Origin: Bacillota bacterium
Lineage (GTDB): Bacteria; Bacillota; Bacilli; Paenibacillales; Paenibacillaceae
Direction: 5' to 3'
NCBI GenBank assembly: GCA_023460795.1
Contig: JAEWPC010000049.1
Span: forward strand, 193,725-257,724
DNA: 64,000 bases
The position numbers and the translations under genes were made by a program. This document shows, piece after piece, positions 17,401-24,746 of the stretch; within the stretch, counting starts at the first letter, position 1, and each line of letters begins with the position of its first letter. The notes under the pieces were generated by a model that saw only the letters and a list, made by a program, of their open reading frames with translations, had not been told where the DNA came from and did no database searches.

Positions 17401-18501
17401 ATTATCGGCGAAGATGATGACGAGCGTACGGGATTGGGCAGCGGCGGCATCGCTAACCGTCACGCGCAGATCATCATTCCGGATCGGATTAAGATGAGGT
17501 ACACGGATAACGGAGACATGAGCAACTTCTCTCGGATCTCCGATGTGTATTGGATCAGCGGCGGTATAGGCGAGCGCGGGAATAGAGGAGAAACGAACTA
17601 CAAGCCGGCGACGAACGGGTTGCCTCCTTATTCTTTCGAAGGTAACTTTACCGAATACGAAGCAGGACGCAAGGTCGTACCATCGAACCGCGGCAAGTTG
17701 ACGATCTCCTTCGATTCCAGCGTGGTCGAGGACATCAGCTCTACCATTACTGTATTCAGATTAAGAACCGATACCGATGCCGTATGGGAGAACATCGGCG
17801 GAGAAGTGAACGCCAAAGCTCATACGATCACGGTTCCATTCGATGAATTCGGTTATTATCAAGTCGTTAAGCTCAAGAGAAGCTTCAGCGACATTACGAA
17901 TCACGGATGGGCGCGGAACATCCTTAACGGTCTGTATTCCAAAGGCATCATGAACTACGTAAGAGCGGATGAATTCGGCGCGAACGATCTGACCACGCGC
18001 GGGGAATTCGCGACGCTGCTGGTGAAAGGTCTCAATCTGCCGATCAACTCGGCAGGCAACCAAACGTTCTTCGATATTACGCCGGAATCGAGAACGAGAA
18101 CATGGGATTACGATCATATTGAGACCGCTGCAAGAGCAGGTATCATTAACGGTCTCAACGAAGGCTTCTTCGGACCGGATCTTCGAATCACCCGTGAAGA
18201 CGCAGCAGTCATGATCTCCAAGGCGCTGCAATTGAAACTGTCCGTCAACAACAGCAAGCTTGAAGCTAATCTAGCGAAAGCTTTTGTAGACTCCGGCAGC
18301 ATTAATATCTACGCTCGTCCGGCAGTCGAAGCCGTTAATAAGGCGAAGATCATGACGGGAAGCTCGACGACCGTTCCTGGTCAGAAGAAGCCTCTCGTGA
18401 GCTTTAACCCTAAGGGATATATGACTCGCGCGGAAGCCGGCAAGATCGCAATCGCCCTGCTCCAGAAGAACACGAGCCTGTTCCCTAAGAACCTGAGCTA
18501 A
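14479..18501 (+). CDS. Large secreted surface protein with three C-terminal SLH domains
   Basis: A 1340-residue exported protein. The start is GTG 14479 behind AAGGAGG, followed by a classic signal peptide (charged MKRL, hydrophobic core, cleavage near KKADAA). The body of about 1100 residues is Thr/Asn/Val-rich beta-sandwich-like sequence without a known catalytic motif. The last 200 residues hold three SLH domains, beginning near SFSDITNHGWA, FFDITPES and FVDSGSINIYA. Their wall-binding motifs read TTRGE, ITRED and MTRAE, close to canonical TRAE, so it should bind pyruvylated wall polymer. It has its own terminator and precedes the S-layer gene. It could be a second S-layer subunit or a wall-modifying protein; the sequence does not decide. 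Confidence 0.85.
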   Translation: MKRLIASLMALMLVVTMFPPGIVKKADAASIATYFLPQVSELRNTAILTTNLKSGDPGYDADKALSRDTAYVTTDGNLEIRGSIQGVSTDSMSARVELLNLNPANGTWTTDVNRYAVSNVAVDPENANRFVARNLTLFSGMNKVTFTGKQGNVQRSDVFYILYDKVPYLEKLKITSGAQLLDLNEGTQVVVSTESVSIQGTAKNATKVTANVDGSTVASANVYDEGDFFTSSFKLKPGKNNINLTITNGTNTINVLREVYYFNNDKPYTSVQLTLASKDYPLYPIANSANPKVTVGTATYNPPSTVQNATLDIELLIPVAASSLPFAGNGSYTIGSTTTVVTTATEIVIPDDNGDPMYRLVSFTTAPFSLEPDGGTYEQKQDINITVNHGTAHSTFASFFTYLPGETAIVDMKYLPKFKVNDDVTTLDIEPLNGATVEDSEFYILVEADKDGVPSDPVAEYALENMIGRLLPAKTTTVQLNLVAANGLEDNQRVYRVSNFPNGQQKVEFKFTKDPSGEHTATFVANISYVSKSYIYISNLIDGQQIEKDSTQTNLTMDITGEFVGFNKAANIGTPQIFINGKNLTDLLKANPYSYDLENDVNGAAATNPDGRKFEIPLTIGDPDDPQLIFGENRITIKGVNELGSSNLQVITKEIKIYIIDTNVSKIANFMPSLSVDTRLELTRANVTGTVDAYTEDELIALFRPSPEFQYLDGKYTTSERKYDLILRGSGASSVNLKLGSESILFVNVPEVAESRRNQGTTYKYDIVGNQSDFIIRVNDIPFPTPGTYVYNLDLINGTGAITSQTLEITREVVPYRILSPIATVGNQIIVNKNFVRFDIEAEGATEVKIGKDGIATKRSDLNNRFVYDYVGLKANTSNKIDIQITRADNTYKTSVFVNYVGEPQVDSQFMEKIGTKHSIFDKALQLTFPKGTVLKAADMESWMAPKLYTDTKLLFGIAYPEDGVVERKNDYGNIIGEDDDERTGLGSGGIANRHAQIIIPDRIKMRYTDNGDMSNFSRISDVYWISGGIGERGNRGETNYKPATNGLPPYSFEGNFTEYEAGRKVVPSNRGKLTISFDSSVVEDISSTITVFRLRTDTDAVWENIGGEVNAKAHTITVPFDEFGYYQVVKLKRSFSDITNHGWARNILNGLYSKGIMNYVRADEFGANDLTTRGEFATLLVKGLNLPINSAGNQTFFDITPESRTRTWDYDHIETAARAGIINGLNEGFFGPDLRITREDAAVMISKALQLKLSVNNSKLEANLAKAFVDSGSINIYARPAVEAVNKAKIMTGSSTTVPGQKKPLVSFNPKGYMTRAEAGKIAIALLQKNTSLFPKNLS

Positions 18502-18518
18502 TCGTATTTGTTTACGGG

Positions 18519-18552
18519 GGAGTTGCTTACAGAGCAACTCCTTTCGTGTTTT
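18519..18552 (+). terminator. Intrinsic terminator after the SLH surface protein gene
   Basis: A 9-base perfect stem (18519-18527 with 18533-18541), 5-base loop, T-rich tail. Confidence 0.7.
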
Positions 18553-18789
18553 CTCTTTCATTGGGACAGCAGGTAAAGATTATACAATGACGAATGGCCT
18601 AGTCACCGCTATACTAAAGAAGTGTTAACCCTTACATAGCGGCCGAGAGTCAGAAGAGCGATGCAGAACAAAAAAATTAAGGCGATGTCGATTTAATCCG
18701 CAACTTTTTTGCTTCTCATGCGTTTAACATGATGAGCTTTGCGAGAGGGACTGTAGCTCTAATCTATTGATTGTTCTATTAAAATCCTC

Positions 18790-18819
18790 TTTACGCTTAG
18801 CCGACGCCTCATGTATAAT
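18790..18819 (+). promoter_or_regulatory. Sigma-A promoter of the S-layer gene
   Basis: TTTACG (18790-18795), an 18-base spacer, then a perfect TATAAT (18814-18819). It drives a leader of roughly 135-210 bases, depending on the start used. Confidence 0.65.
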
Positions 18820-19033
18820 GGGGAAAGTGGCATATTTTACCCTGCTTCTTTTGCGTCTCAATCTTTGTTTACGAGTTTCTGCGACATGTTTTTACTACAT
18901 AAGCATGCAGCAGACATCAATTATAGACAATGCTCTACTCAAGGAAGGGGGTGAAACAACGATGAGAGATTCGAGCTATAATTCTTCCCATCAATCCAAA
19001 CAGATATTTTCTCGAGGAGGAGAAAAAAAGGTT

Positions 19034-21892
19034 ATGAAAAAGAGTTTATCCCTTTTGCTCGCAATTGCCTTAGTATTCGGAATGTTCTATTCCGTGGCAG
19101 CTGCAGCAACACCTACGCCAGCTGAAGCTGGTCAACAATTGAAAGATTATGGCATCATCGAAGGTAGCAACGGCGACCTTATGGTAGATTCCACTTGGTT
19201 GCGTCAAGACGCTGTAGTGGTTCTCTCCCGCTTGCTGGGCGCAGAAGCTGATGCGAAAGCACATGCTAATGACCATGGTTTCACGGATGTTAAAGGCTCG
19301 TTCTACAACGGCTACATCTCGTGGGCTAAAGAAGAAAAGTACATCAAAGGTAACAACGCAGCTGGTACGACTTTCGGTTTCGACAAGAAACTGTCGAACC
19401 AAGAATTCGCTGCAATCATCCTTCGCGTATTCGGCATCGACGACTACGACAACGCAGTTGCTAAAGGCATCGAGTTCGGCATCCTGCCAGCCGACGCTAA
19501 AGCTGACGCTCCTGCTACGCGTGGCGACACGTTCGTAGGCATCGTTGCTGCCCTGGATGTTGAAGTTCCGGGCACTGGCAAGAAATTGGGTGCGATTCTT
19601 GAGCTTCCAGGTTTCGACGTAGCTGTTGGGGTTGCTAAAGTAACTGCAACTGGCGCTAAGAAACTGGCTGTTGAATTCAACCAAGCTGTTGACACAGAGA
19701 AAGCTACGTTCACGGTTAAGAAAGGCGCGGCTCCAGTTAATGTTTCTGCCAAGTCTTTCTCCGACGACAAGAAAACGGCTACGCTCGAACTGGCTACTCG
19801 TTTGACTGAAGGCGACTACACAGTTACGGTTGGTGGTCTGACAGATGCAGACCTCACTGCAACGGTCAAAGCTGTTGACGAGAAAGTTGCTAAGATCGAA
19901 TTGAGCAGCGACACGTTGGCACTTGGTGCATTGCCTAACACTTCCGGTGCTGAGAAAGCGTACATTTCCTACAAAGTATTGAACCAATACAATGAGGACA
20001 TTACGAAAGCAGCTACGACTCCAGATATCACTTGGACGGCATCCAAAGGTTCTGCCTCTGACGACAACCAAGGTCAACTTACGCTTGACACAGGCGTAGC
20101 AAACACGTTCTACAACCTGACTGAACTCGTTGTTTTGACAGGTATCGAGCAAAACTCCAGCGTTGTAGTTAATGCTACGCTGAAAGTCGGCAACAAATCT
20201 TCGGTTGATACGGTCGAATTCCAAGGCGTTTGGGAAAATAGCGGCGCCGAACTGAATACGGACACGGTAAAATCGAAAGACTTCTTCGTATTGTTCACGG
20301 CTAAAGACCAATACGGCAACTCCGTTGCAAATGCTAACTATATCTACAATGATCTGATCATCACTTCCTCCAACCCTGGCGTTGTTCAAGTGTTGGCAGA
20401 CACAGTAGATCCAACAAACAACATCACTGTAGTCGGTGGCGTTGGCCCAGACTCGGACAAAATCGGTATTCAACTGACTGATCCAGTCGGTACTGGTTTC
20501 GATGGTACAGCTACGATTCGTGTTCTCACGAAAAACTTTGGCAAATCTTATTCGTTCGACGTAAATGTTAAGAAAGCATCTACGGTTGATACGATCCAAC
20601 TGCAAGTACCTACTTCTACAATCGCCATTGGTGATGACGTAGAAATTCCTTTCACGGCTGCTGACCAAAACGGCGCTGCTGTAACTAGCCACTCTGCTCT
20701 TAATGGTCCAGTTACTTTGACGTCGACTGCCGGTACAGGCAAACTTCGTTTCGTGGAAGATCTTGTTAACAAGAAATCTGTTCTGAAGTTCGATGCTTCT
20801 GGTTTGGCTGAAGGTAAATATGTACTGATGGCATACACGCCATCCGGCAAATCTTCGCAAATCACTGTTGAAGTTAAGAAAGCTCGCGTTCCTTCGGTTA
20901 TTGCTGCAACGAAGGATCTGACGACTAACCTCGTCAAAGGCGCTACGTTGTCCGTTAAAGATGCTAACATCGTGGTACAAGACCAATACGGTAAAGAAGT
21001 AACGTTGGATACTACGTTCTTCACGAACTACCGCATTGAGTTGACACCTAACGATGGTAATGCAGACAAAGTAACTGGTATCGCGAACATTGTTGCAGAC
21101 GACACAGCTATTACGTTGACCGCTGCTAACAAAGGTACTGAGCGCGTTAAAGCTGTTCTATACTCCATCGCTGATTCGAAAGTTGTTCCTGGCTCTGACT
21201 TCCTCTTCAACGTAGTTGTAGTTGAGAAGTCTGACGTTTCTGAGTATGCAGTGGACGACATCGCAAAAGTTAACAGAATCGATACTAACCATAATGTAAG
21301 TGTAAATGTTTATGGTAAACTTGCGAACGGCTCTAAAGTTGTACTTCCGTCCGACATGTACACTGTAAACACAACGATTGACGGTCTGGTTTACTCTGGT
21401 GGCAAACTTGATGCAACTGCTACTGATGCAACTTACATCTCGAACGACACCAAAGAAGCAACAGGAAATGTGATTGTTGTTATCGACACGGCTTCCGGTG
21501 CTCAAGACATCGTTAAACCTGTTGTAGTATCTAAAGCTGATTTGGCTATTACGACAGTCGAAGGCAAAGATATCACCACTCCTGTTACCCTGAAGAACAA
21601 CGGTACGTTGATCACTGGTGCTGCTACTGACATCACCGTGGCTAACCTGTTCAGCACATTGAAGTTCAAAGACCAATATGGTGTTGAAATTAGCGTATCG
21701 AGCTCCGATGTTTACAAAACGATTACGAACCTTTCCGATGCTGATAACGACAGCTCTTTGACTGTTGGTACCGGCACCAACGGTACGGTCGGCGCTACAA
21801 TTACTGGCGTTGAGCGTGGCGACAGCTTCACCATTACGTTCCTGACGAAAAATGGCGTTAAGATCGTACTGAAAGTCGTTGCTGATGCTTAA
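19034..21892 (+). CDS. S-layer protein with degenerate N-terminal SLH domains
   Basis: A 952-residue secreted protein, probably the main S-layer subunit. ATG 19034 gives a typical signal peptide (MKKSLSLLLAIALVFG, then AAAA); ATG 18962 is a well-supported alternative. Three SLH-like modules fill about residues 27-185, but their binding motifs read LRQD, SNQE and TRGD instead of TRAE. The rest is Thr/Val/Asp-rich, with repeated DQYG or DQNG motifs typical of stacked Ig-like S-layer domains. Codon choice is narrow (GCT, GTT, AAC, GGC), as in very highly expressed genes. Tyr, Ser and Thr are abundant, so an O-glycan site is possible. A strong terminator follows, and the glycan locus begins just downstream. 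Confidence 0.85.
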   Translation: MKKSLSLLLAIALVFGMFYSVAAAATPTPAEAGQQLKDYGIIEGSNGDLMVDSTWLRQDAVVVLSRLLGAEADAKAHANDHGFTDVKGSFYNGYISWAKEEKYIKGNNAAGTTFGFDKKLSNQEFAAIILRVFGIDDYDNAVAKGIEFGILPADAKADAPATRGDTFVGIVAALDVEVPGTGKKLGAILELPGFDVAVGVAKVTATGAKKLAVEFNQAVDTEKATFTVKKGAAPVNVSAKSFSDDKKTATLELATRLTEGDYTVTVGGLTDADLTATVKAVDEKVAKIELSSDTLALGALPNTSGAEKAYISYKVLNQYNEDITKAATTPDITWTASKGSASDDNQGQLTLDTGVANTFYNLTELVVLTGIEQNSSVVVNATLKVGNKSSVDTVEFQGVWENSGAELNTDTVKSKDFFVLFTAKDQYGNSVANANYIYNDLIITSSNPGVVQVLADTVDPTNNITVVGGVGPDSDKIGIQLTDPVGTGFDGTATIRVLTKNFGKSYSFDVNVKKASTVDTIQLQVPTSTIAIGDDVEIPFTAADQNGAAVTSHSALNGPVTLTSTAGTGKLRFVEDLVNKKSVLKFDASGLAEGKYVLMAYTPSGKSSQITVEVKKARVPSVIAATKDLTTNLVKGATLSVKDANIVVQDQYGKEVTLDTTFFTNYRIELTPNDGNADKVTGIANIVADDTAITLTAANKGTERVKAVLYSIADSKVVPGSDFLFNVVVVEKSDVSEYAVDDIAKVNRIDTNHNVSVNVYGKLANGSKVVLPSDMYTVNTTIDGLVYSGGKLDATATDATYISNDTKEATGNVIVVIDTASGAQDIVKPVVVSKADLAITTVEGKDITTPVTLKNNGTLITGAATDITVANLFSTLKFKDQYGVEISVSSSDVYKTITNLSDADNDSSLTVGTGTNGTVGATITGVERGDSFTITFLTKNGVKIVLKVVADA

Positions 21893-21938
21893 TCGTTAAA
21901 TGTTAAGGCCTGAACTGTGTGAGGGCATTAACTAATTG

Positions 21939-21984
21939 AAAAGGCGACTCTCATTCATTAAATGAATGCAGAGTCGCCTTTTTA
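21939..21984 (+). terminator. Strong terminator after the S-layer gene
   Basis: A 12-base stem (21939-21950 with 21971-21982), with a second small hairpin in the loop and a run of five T. Confidence 0.9.
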
Positions 21985-22088
21985 TAGTTATCAGAATTAA
22001 AGATATTGAGTTCATTATTGGCAATAATCGCAACTTTTTATCGCTCATAAACGTTTAATTATTAAACGGAAAAAAGAGGATGATAATT

Positions 22089-24596
22089 GTGATGAGTAAT
22101 GTTCAACAGAGAAATATATTATTTCGCCTACTATGTATCATCTTAGTAAGCGTATTATTACAAACGCATCTTCAAGAGTATGTATATGCAAGTGAAACTC
22201 AAACTTCGGCAGCCACCAAACCCACGTTATTCAAGATATCTACACTACCAAGCGTTAAATTGCTTACGAAAAGTTCCATCCAAATTCAAAACCTTCAAAT
22301 GCAAAGAAAAGGTAGTGAAAAGTACATTTATTTCGAATTTGTTATTAATAATGGAGAAAATAAACCATTGAGTACGTTAGACTATTGGGTAAGAGTCATG
22401 TCTAAAAACGGTAATAAGTTTACAGTCTCGAGTATAAATAAAGACGATAAAAACAACACAGTACAACCAAATTCAAAAAAAGTAATACCTATGATGGCTA
22501 AGGTTAATTATCAACTTAACCTGGGTGAGTTAAGATTCTCTATTGTAAAGTGGGATTTTTCCGTTACAGATTACCAGCGCACACTTGGTACTATCGCTGT
22601 GCCGTCGAGCTTTAATAATGTGATTCCAATGGGCAAATACGGTGTAATTAACTATCAGGACAACTCTTTGAAGACGTATACAGGAGATGTAAGCGCATAT
22701 CTGATTGGTGAAGAAAGAGAGGTCTCTGTAAATTTCATTTTTGAAAATGCCGGTTTACAAACGATTGAGTTACCTAAACTCAATTATTATATTCGTACAG
22801 GTGATGGCAACATTTACAAAATGGATCCGGAGGTGAATACTGAGGGAATTAAGTTAATTCCAAAGCAGTCCAAGAAAATTCGTTCGAACGTTACAATACC
22901 ATCAGAAGATACTGTGAAATCTATTCAGTTGTATTCCACGATTGATGATGCGAAGAACGCAGTAGAATATCCACTTAGCTACTACGGTCTTAATATAAAT
23001 GAAACATCCAATGCAGCGAAGTATGGCGAGACAAAAGATATCTACATCTCGGAACAAAAAATCGCGACAAAAGTACGTCAAGTATTCAATGATAATGGCG
23101 AGAATGAGCAAGGAGTACAGATCCAATTTCAAATGATAAATGCTGATAAAACTTCGGTGAAATTCCCGGATATCAGCTTTGCGCTAGTTACACAAGAAGG
23201 AACATCCTATCCGATGGAGATAGTGAATAAACCTACAGAACTTAACCCCAAAATCGTCAAAGAATTTACAGTAGAAGGACAAATATCAGCTGAGGATGCA
23301 TCCAAACCCTACTATCTTGCTATAAAAACTGCAATAACTGATGTTAACAAGCAAAGTCACATTCTGGCTCTATATTCTATGCCAGCGAATATGAATGCTA
23401 ATACCCAATCAAACAATATTATATACGAAAATCCTGAAGGCAGATTCCAGGTTAAGGTAGTTGGACTTCAAAGAATTCCATGGAATAACCAGGATATGTT
23501 GAATGTTTATGTGGATATAACGAACATAGGTAGTCAAGCCACAGCAAGACCAAACATTACAGCATCCTTAGAGTTAGACGGCTATAAGATCAATGAAACT
23601 AACATACAAAGTATTCCTCTAACCGGAGCGGTAACTATAGGTAAGGGATCAAAAGCATCATTCGCTTTAAGCAGTAAAATACCGTATTCTACGAAATATC
23701 AGAGTGCTAATATTGTTCTATTCGAGAAAAAAGCGAATGGCAGTTTAAGTACTATTGGCAAGTTTTCGGTACCAACAACTTTATCATTGCCTTCCACTAG
23801 TTATGGGCAAACTTATTCGATTGATAGTGAAGGCAGAAAGTCGGAATACTCAATCGTGAAGTATAGTGTTTATAGTGGAACTGACTATGACGTCGCAGTT
23901 GCAGAACTTTCTTTTAAGAATAATGAAATGAGATTCTCTACTTTGCCACTGATTTCTGCTTACTTTACGAACGCGAGCGGGTACCTTACAAATGCCACAG
24001 TTATTCAAGATACAAAGGGTGTAGGGCCTAGTGAAAAAAATCTGATGAAGCTCTATGCAAAATTCCCGAAAAAGATGCCGCTTAACGACTTGCAGCTTTT
24101 TGTTGGCGAAGCAGTAAGCAATGGTCAATATGCATCTGGTACTCAAGTACCGGACGCAATGGTGAACTTAGTAAAAGTGAATCTCCCACAGGAGAATAAA
24201 ACAATTGCAAAAGAATTACCTACAACATTCACAATTGAACCTTATAAAATTACTTTTAATAAAGTGAATACAGTGATTAACGGCTCTACAAACATGAAAC
24301 TATACTTAAATTATAATCTAACGGAACAAGGTGTTTACAATGTCGTTACTAAAGATCATAAACTGGCCTTCGAAGTAGTTACGACAGAAGGTAGTTTCGA
24401 CAGTAAGTTAGACCTTGATTTGGATAAAGGACAGTTGAAAGAAGGATCGAATATTGATCAGTTTATAGAGTTTAATGATTCAAGGGTGGGAGCTTTAGCT
24501 TTCTCTGGGTATACATTAAATGTATACGATGAGTTTGAAGGTGCTAAAAAATTGTTAGTAAGTATATTTATCAACAATTATAATATTTCTAACTAG
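22089..24596 (+). CDS. Unrecognised secreted protein with repeated beta-sandwich-like units
   Basis: About 835 residues. It has a hydrophobic N-terminal signal (about residues 8-30, ending near YVYASE), then no further membrane segment and no SLH domain. At least three stretches share one pattern, with matching parts near YWVRVMSKNGNKF, YYIRTGDGNIYKM and FALVTQEGTSYPM, each followed by a Pro-Asn/Lys turn and a Lys-rich strand. That suggests tandem Ig-like domains. I do not recognise a family. Codons are AT-rich, unlike the S-layer gene before it, so it marks the start of the AT-rich region. GTG 22089 has AAGAGG nine bases upstream; ATG 22092 is equally possible. It may be a glycan-locus surface protein. 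Confidence 0.7.
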   Translation: MMSNVQQRNILFRLLCIILVSVLLQTHLQEYVYASETQTSAATKPTLFKISTLPSVKLLTKSSIQIQNLQMQRKGSEKYIYFEFVINNGENKPLSTLDYWVRVMSKNGNKFTVSSINKDDKNNTVQPNSKKVIPMMAKVNYQLNLGELRFSIVKWDFSVTDYQRTLGTIAVPSSFNNVIPMGKYGVINYQDNSLKTYTGDVSAYLIGEEREVSVNFIFENAGLQTIELPKLNYYIRTGDGNIYKMDPEVNTEGIKLIPKQSKKIRSNVTIPSEDTVKSIQLYSTIDDAKNAVEYPLSYYGLNINETSNAAKYGETKDIYISEQKIATKVRQVFNDNGENEQGVQIQFQMINADKTSVKFPDISFALVTQEGTSYPMEIVNKPTELNPKIVKEFTVEGQISAEDASKPYYLAIKTAITDVNKQSHILALYSMPANMNANTQSNNIIYENPEGRFQVKVVGLQRIPWNNQDMLNVYVDITNIGSQATARPNITASLELDGYKINETNIQSIPLTGAVTIGKGSKASFALSSKIPYSTKYQSANIVLFEKKANGSLSTIGKFSVPTTLSLPSTSYGQTYSIDSEGRKSEYSIVKYSVYSGTDYDVAVAELSFKNNEMRFSTLPLISAYFTNASGYLTNATVIQDTKGVGPSEKNLMKLYAKFPKKMPLNDLQLFVGEAVSNGQYASGTQVPDAMVNLVKVNLPQENKTIAKELPTTFTIEPYKITFNKVNTVINGSTNMKLYLNYNLTEQGVYNVVTKDHKLAFEVVTTEGSFDSKLDLDLDKGQLKEGSNIDQFIEFNDSRVGALAFSGYTLNVYDEFEGAKKLLVSIFINNYNISN

Positions 24597-24606
24597 TTAG
24601 AATTAA

Positions 24607-24650
24607 CAAACAGTAACAGCCATTGCATATGCTCTGGCTGTTATTGTTTG
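24607..24650 (+). terminator. Terminator hairpin
   Basis: A 16-base near-perfect stem (24607-24622 with 24635-24650, one G-U pair). There is no strong T-run. Confidence 0.6.
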
Positions 24651-24688
24651 TGAATGCCTGTCGAATGATGTTTCTTTATGATAGTTGA

Positions 24689-24697
24689 TGCTATAAT
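24689..24697 (+). promoter_or_regulatory. Extended -10 promoter of the ligase gene
   Basis: TGC directly precedes a perfect TATAAT (24692-24697), an extended -10. The -35 region is poor, as is common for this type. The gene starts 50 bases downstream. Confidence 0.5.
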
Positions 24698-24746
24698 TAA
24701 ATAACCATTATCAAGTATCAGCTTAATTTGAGAGGAAGTTTTAGAT

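Larger units (their letters stand above)
18502..19033 (+). promoter_or_regulatory. Long upstream region of the S-layer gene, with an upstream in-frame start
   Basis: This 532-base stretch holds the previous gene's terminator, a second weak promoter-like pair (TTGGGA 18561, TACAAT 18583), the main promoter at 18790-18819, and a leader of about 135 bases. Within the leader, GAAGGGGGTG (18944-18953) precedes an in-frame ATG at 18962. That start would add 24 residues before the signal peptide start at 19034. Tandem in-frame starts of this kind are known for the middle wall protein gene of Brevibacillus brevis. Confidence 0.55.

Noticed and set aside
19070..20986. Very long reverse frame of 638 codons opposite the S-layer gene
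   Set aside because: It arises from the narrow codon set of the S-layer gene. It has no ribosome binding site and its Arg/Ser/Cys-rich composition is not protein-like.
19900..21890. Repeat array or CRISPR-like pattern within the S-layer gene
   Set aside because: The recurrent short motifs come from repeated protein domains (DQYG type) and biased codons, and there are no regular spacers.
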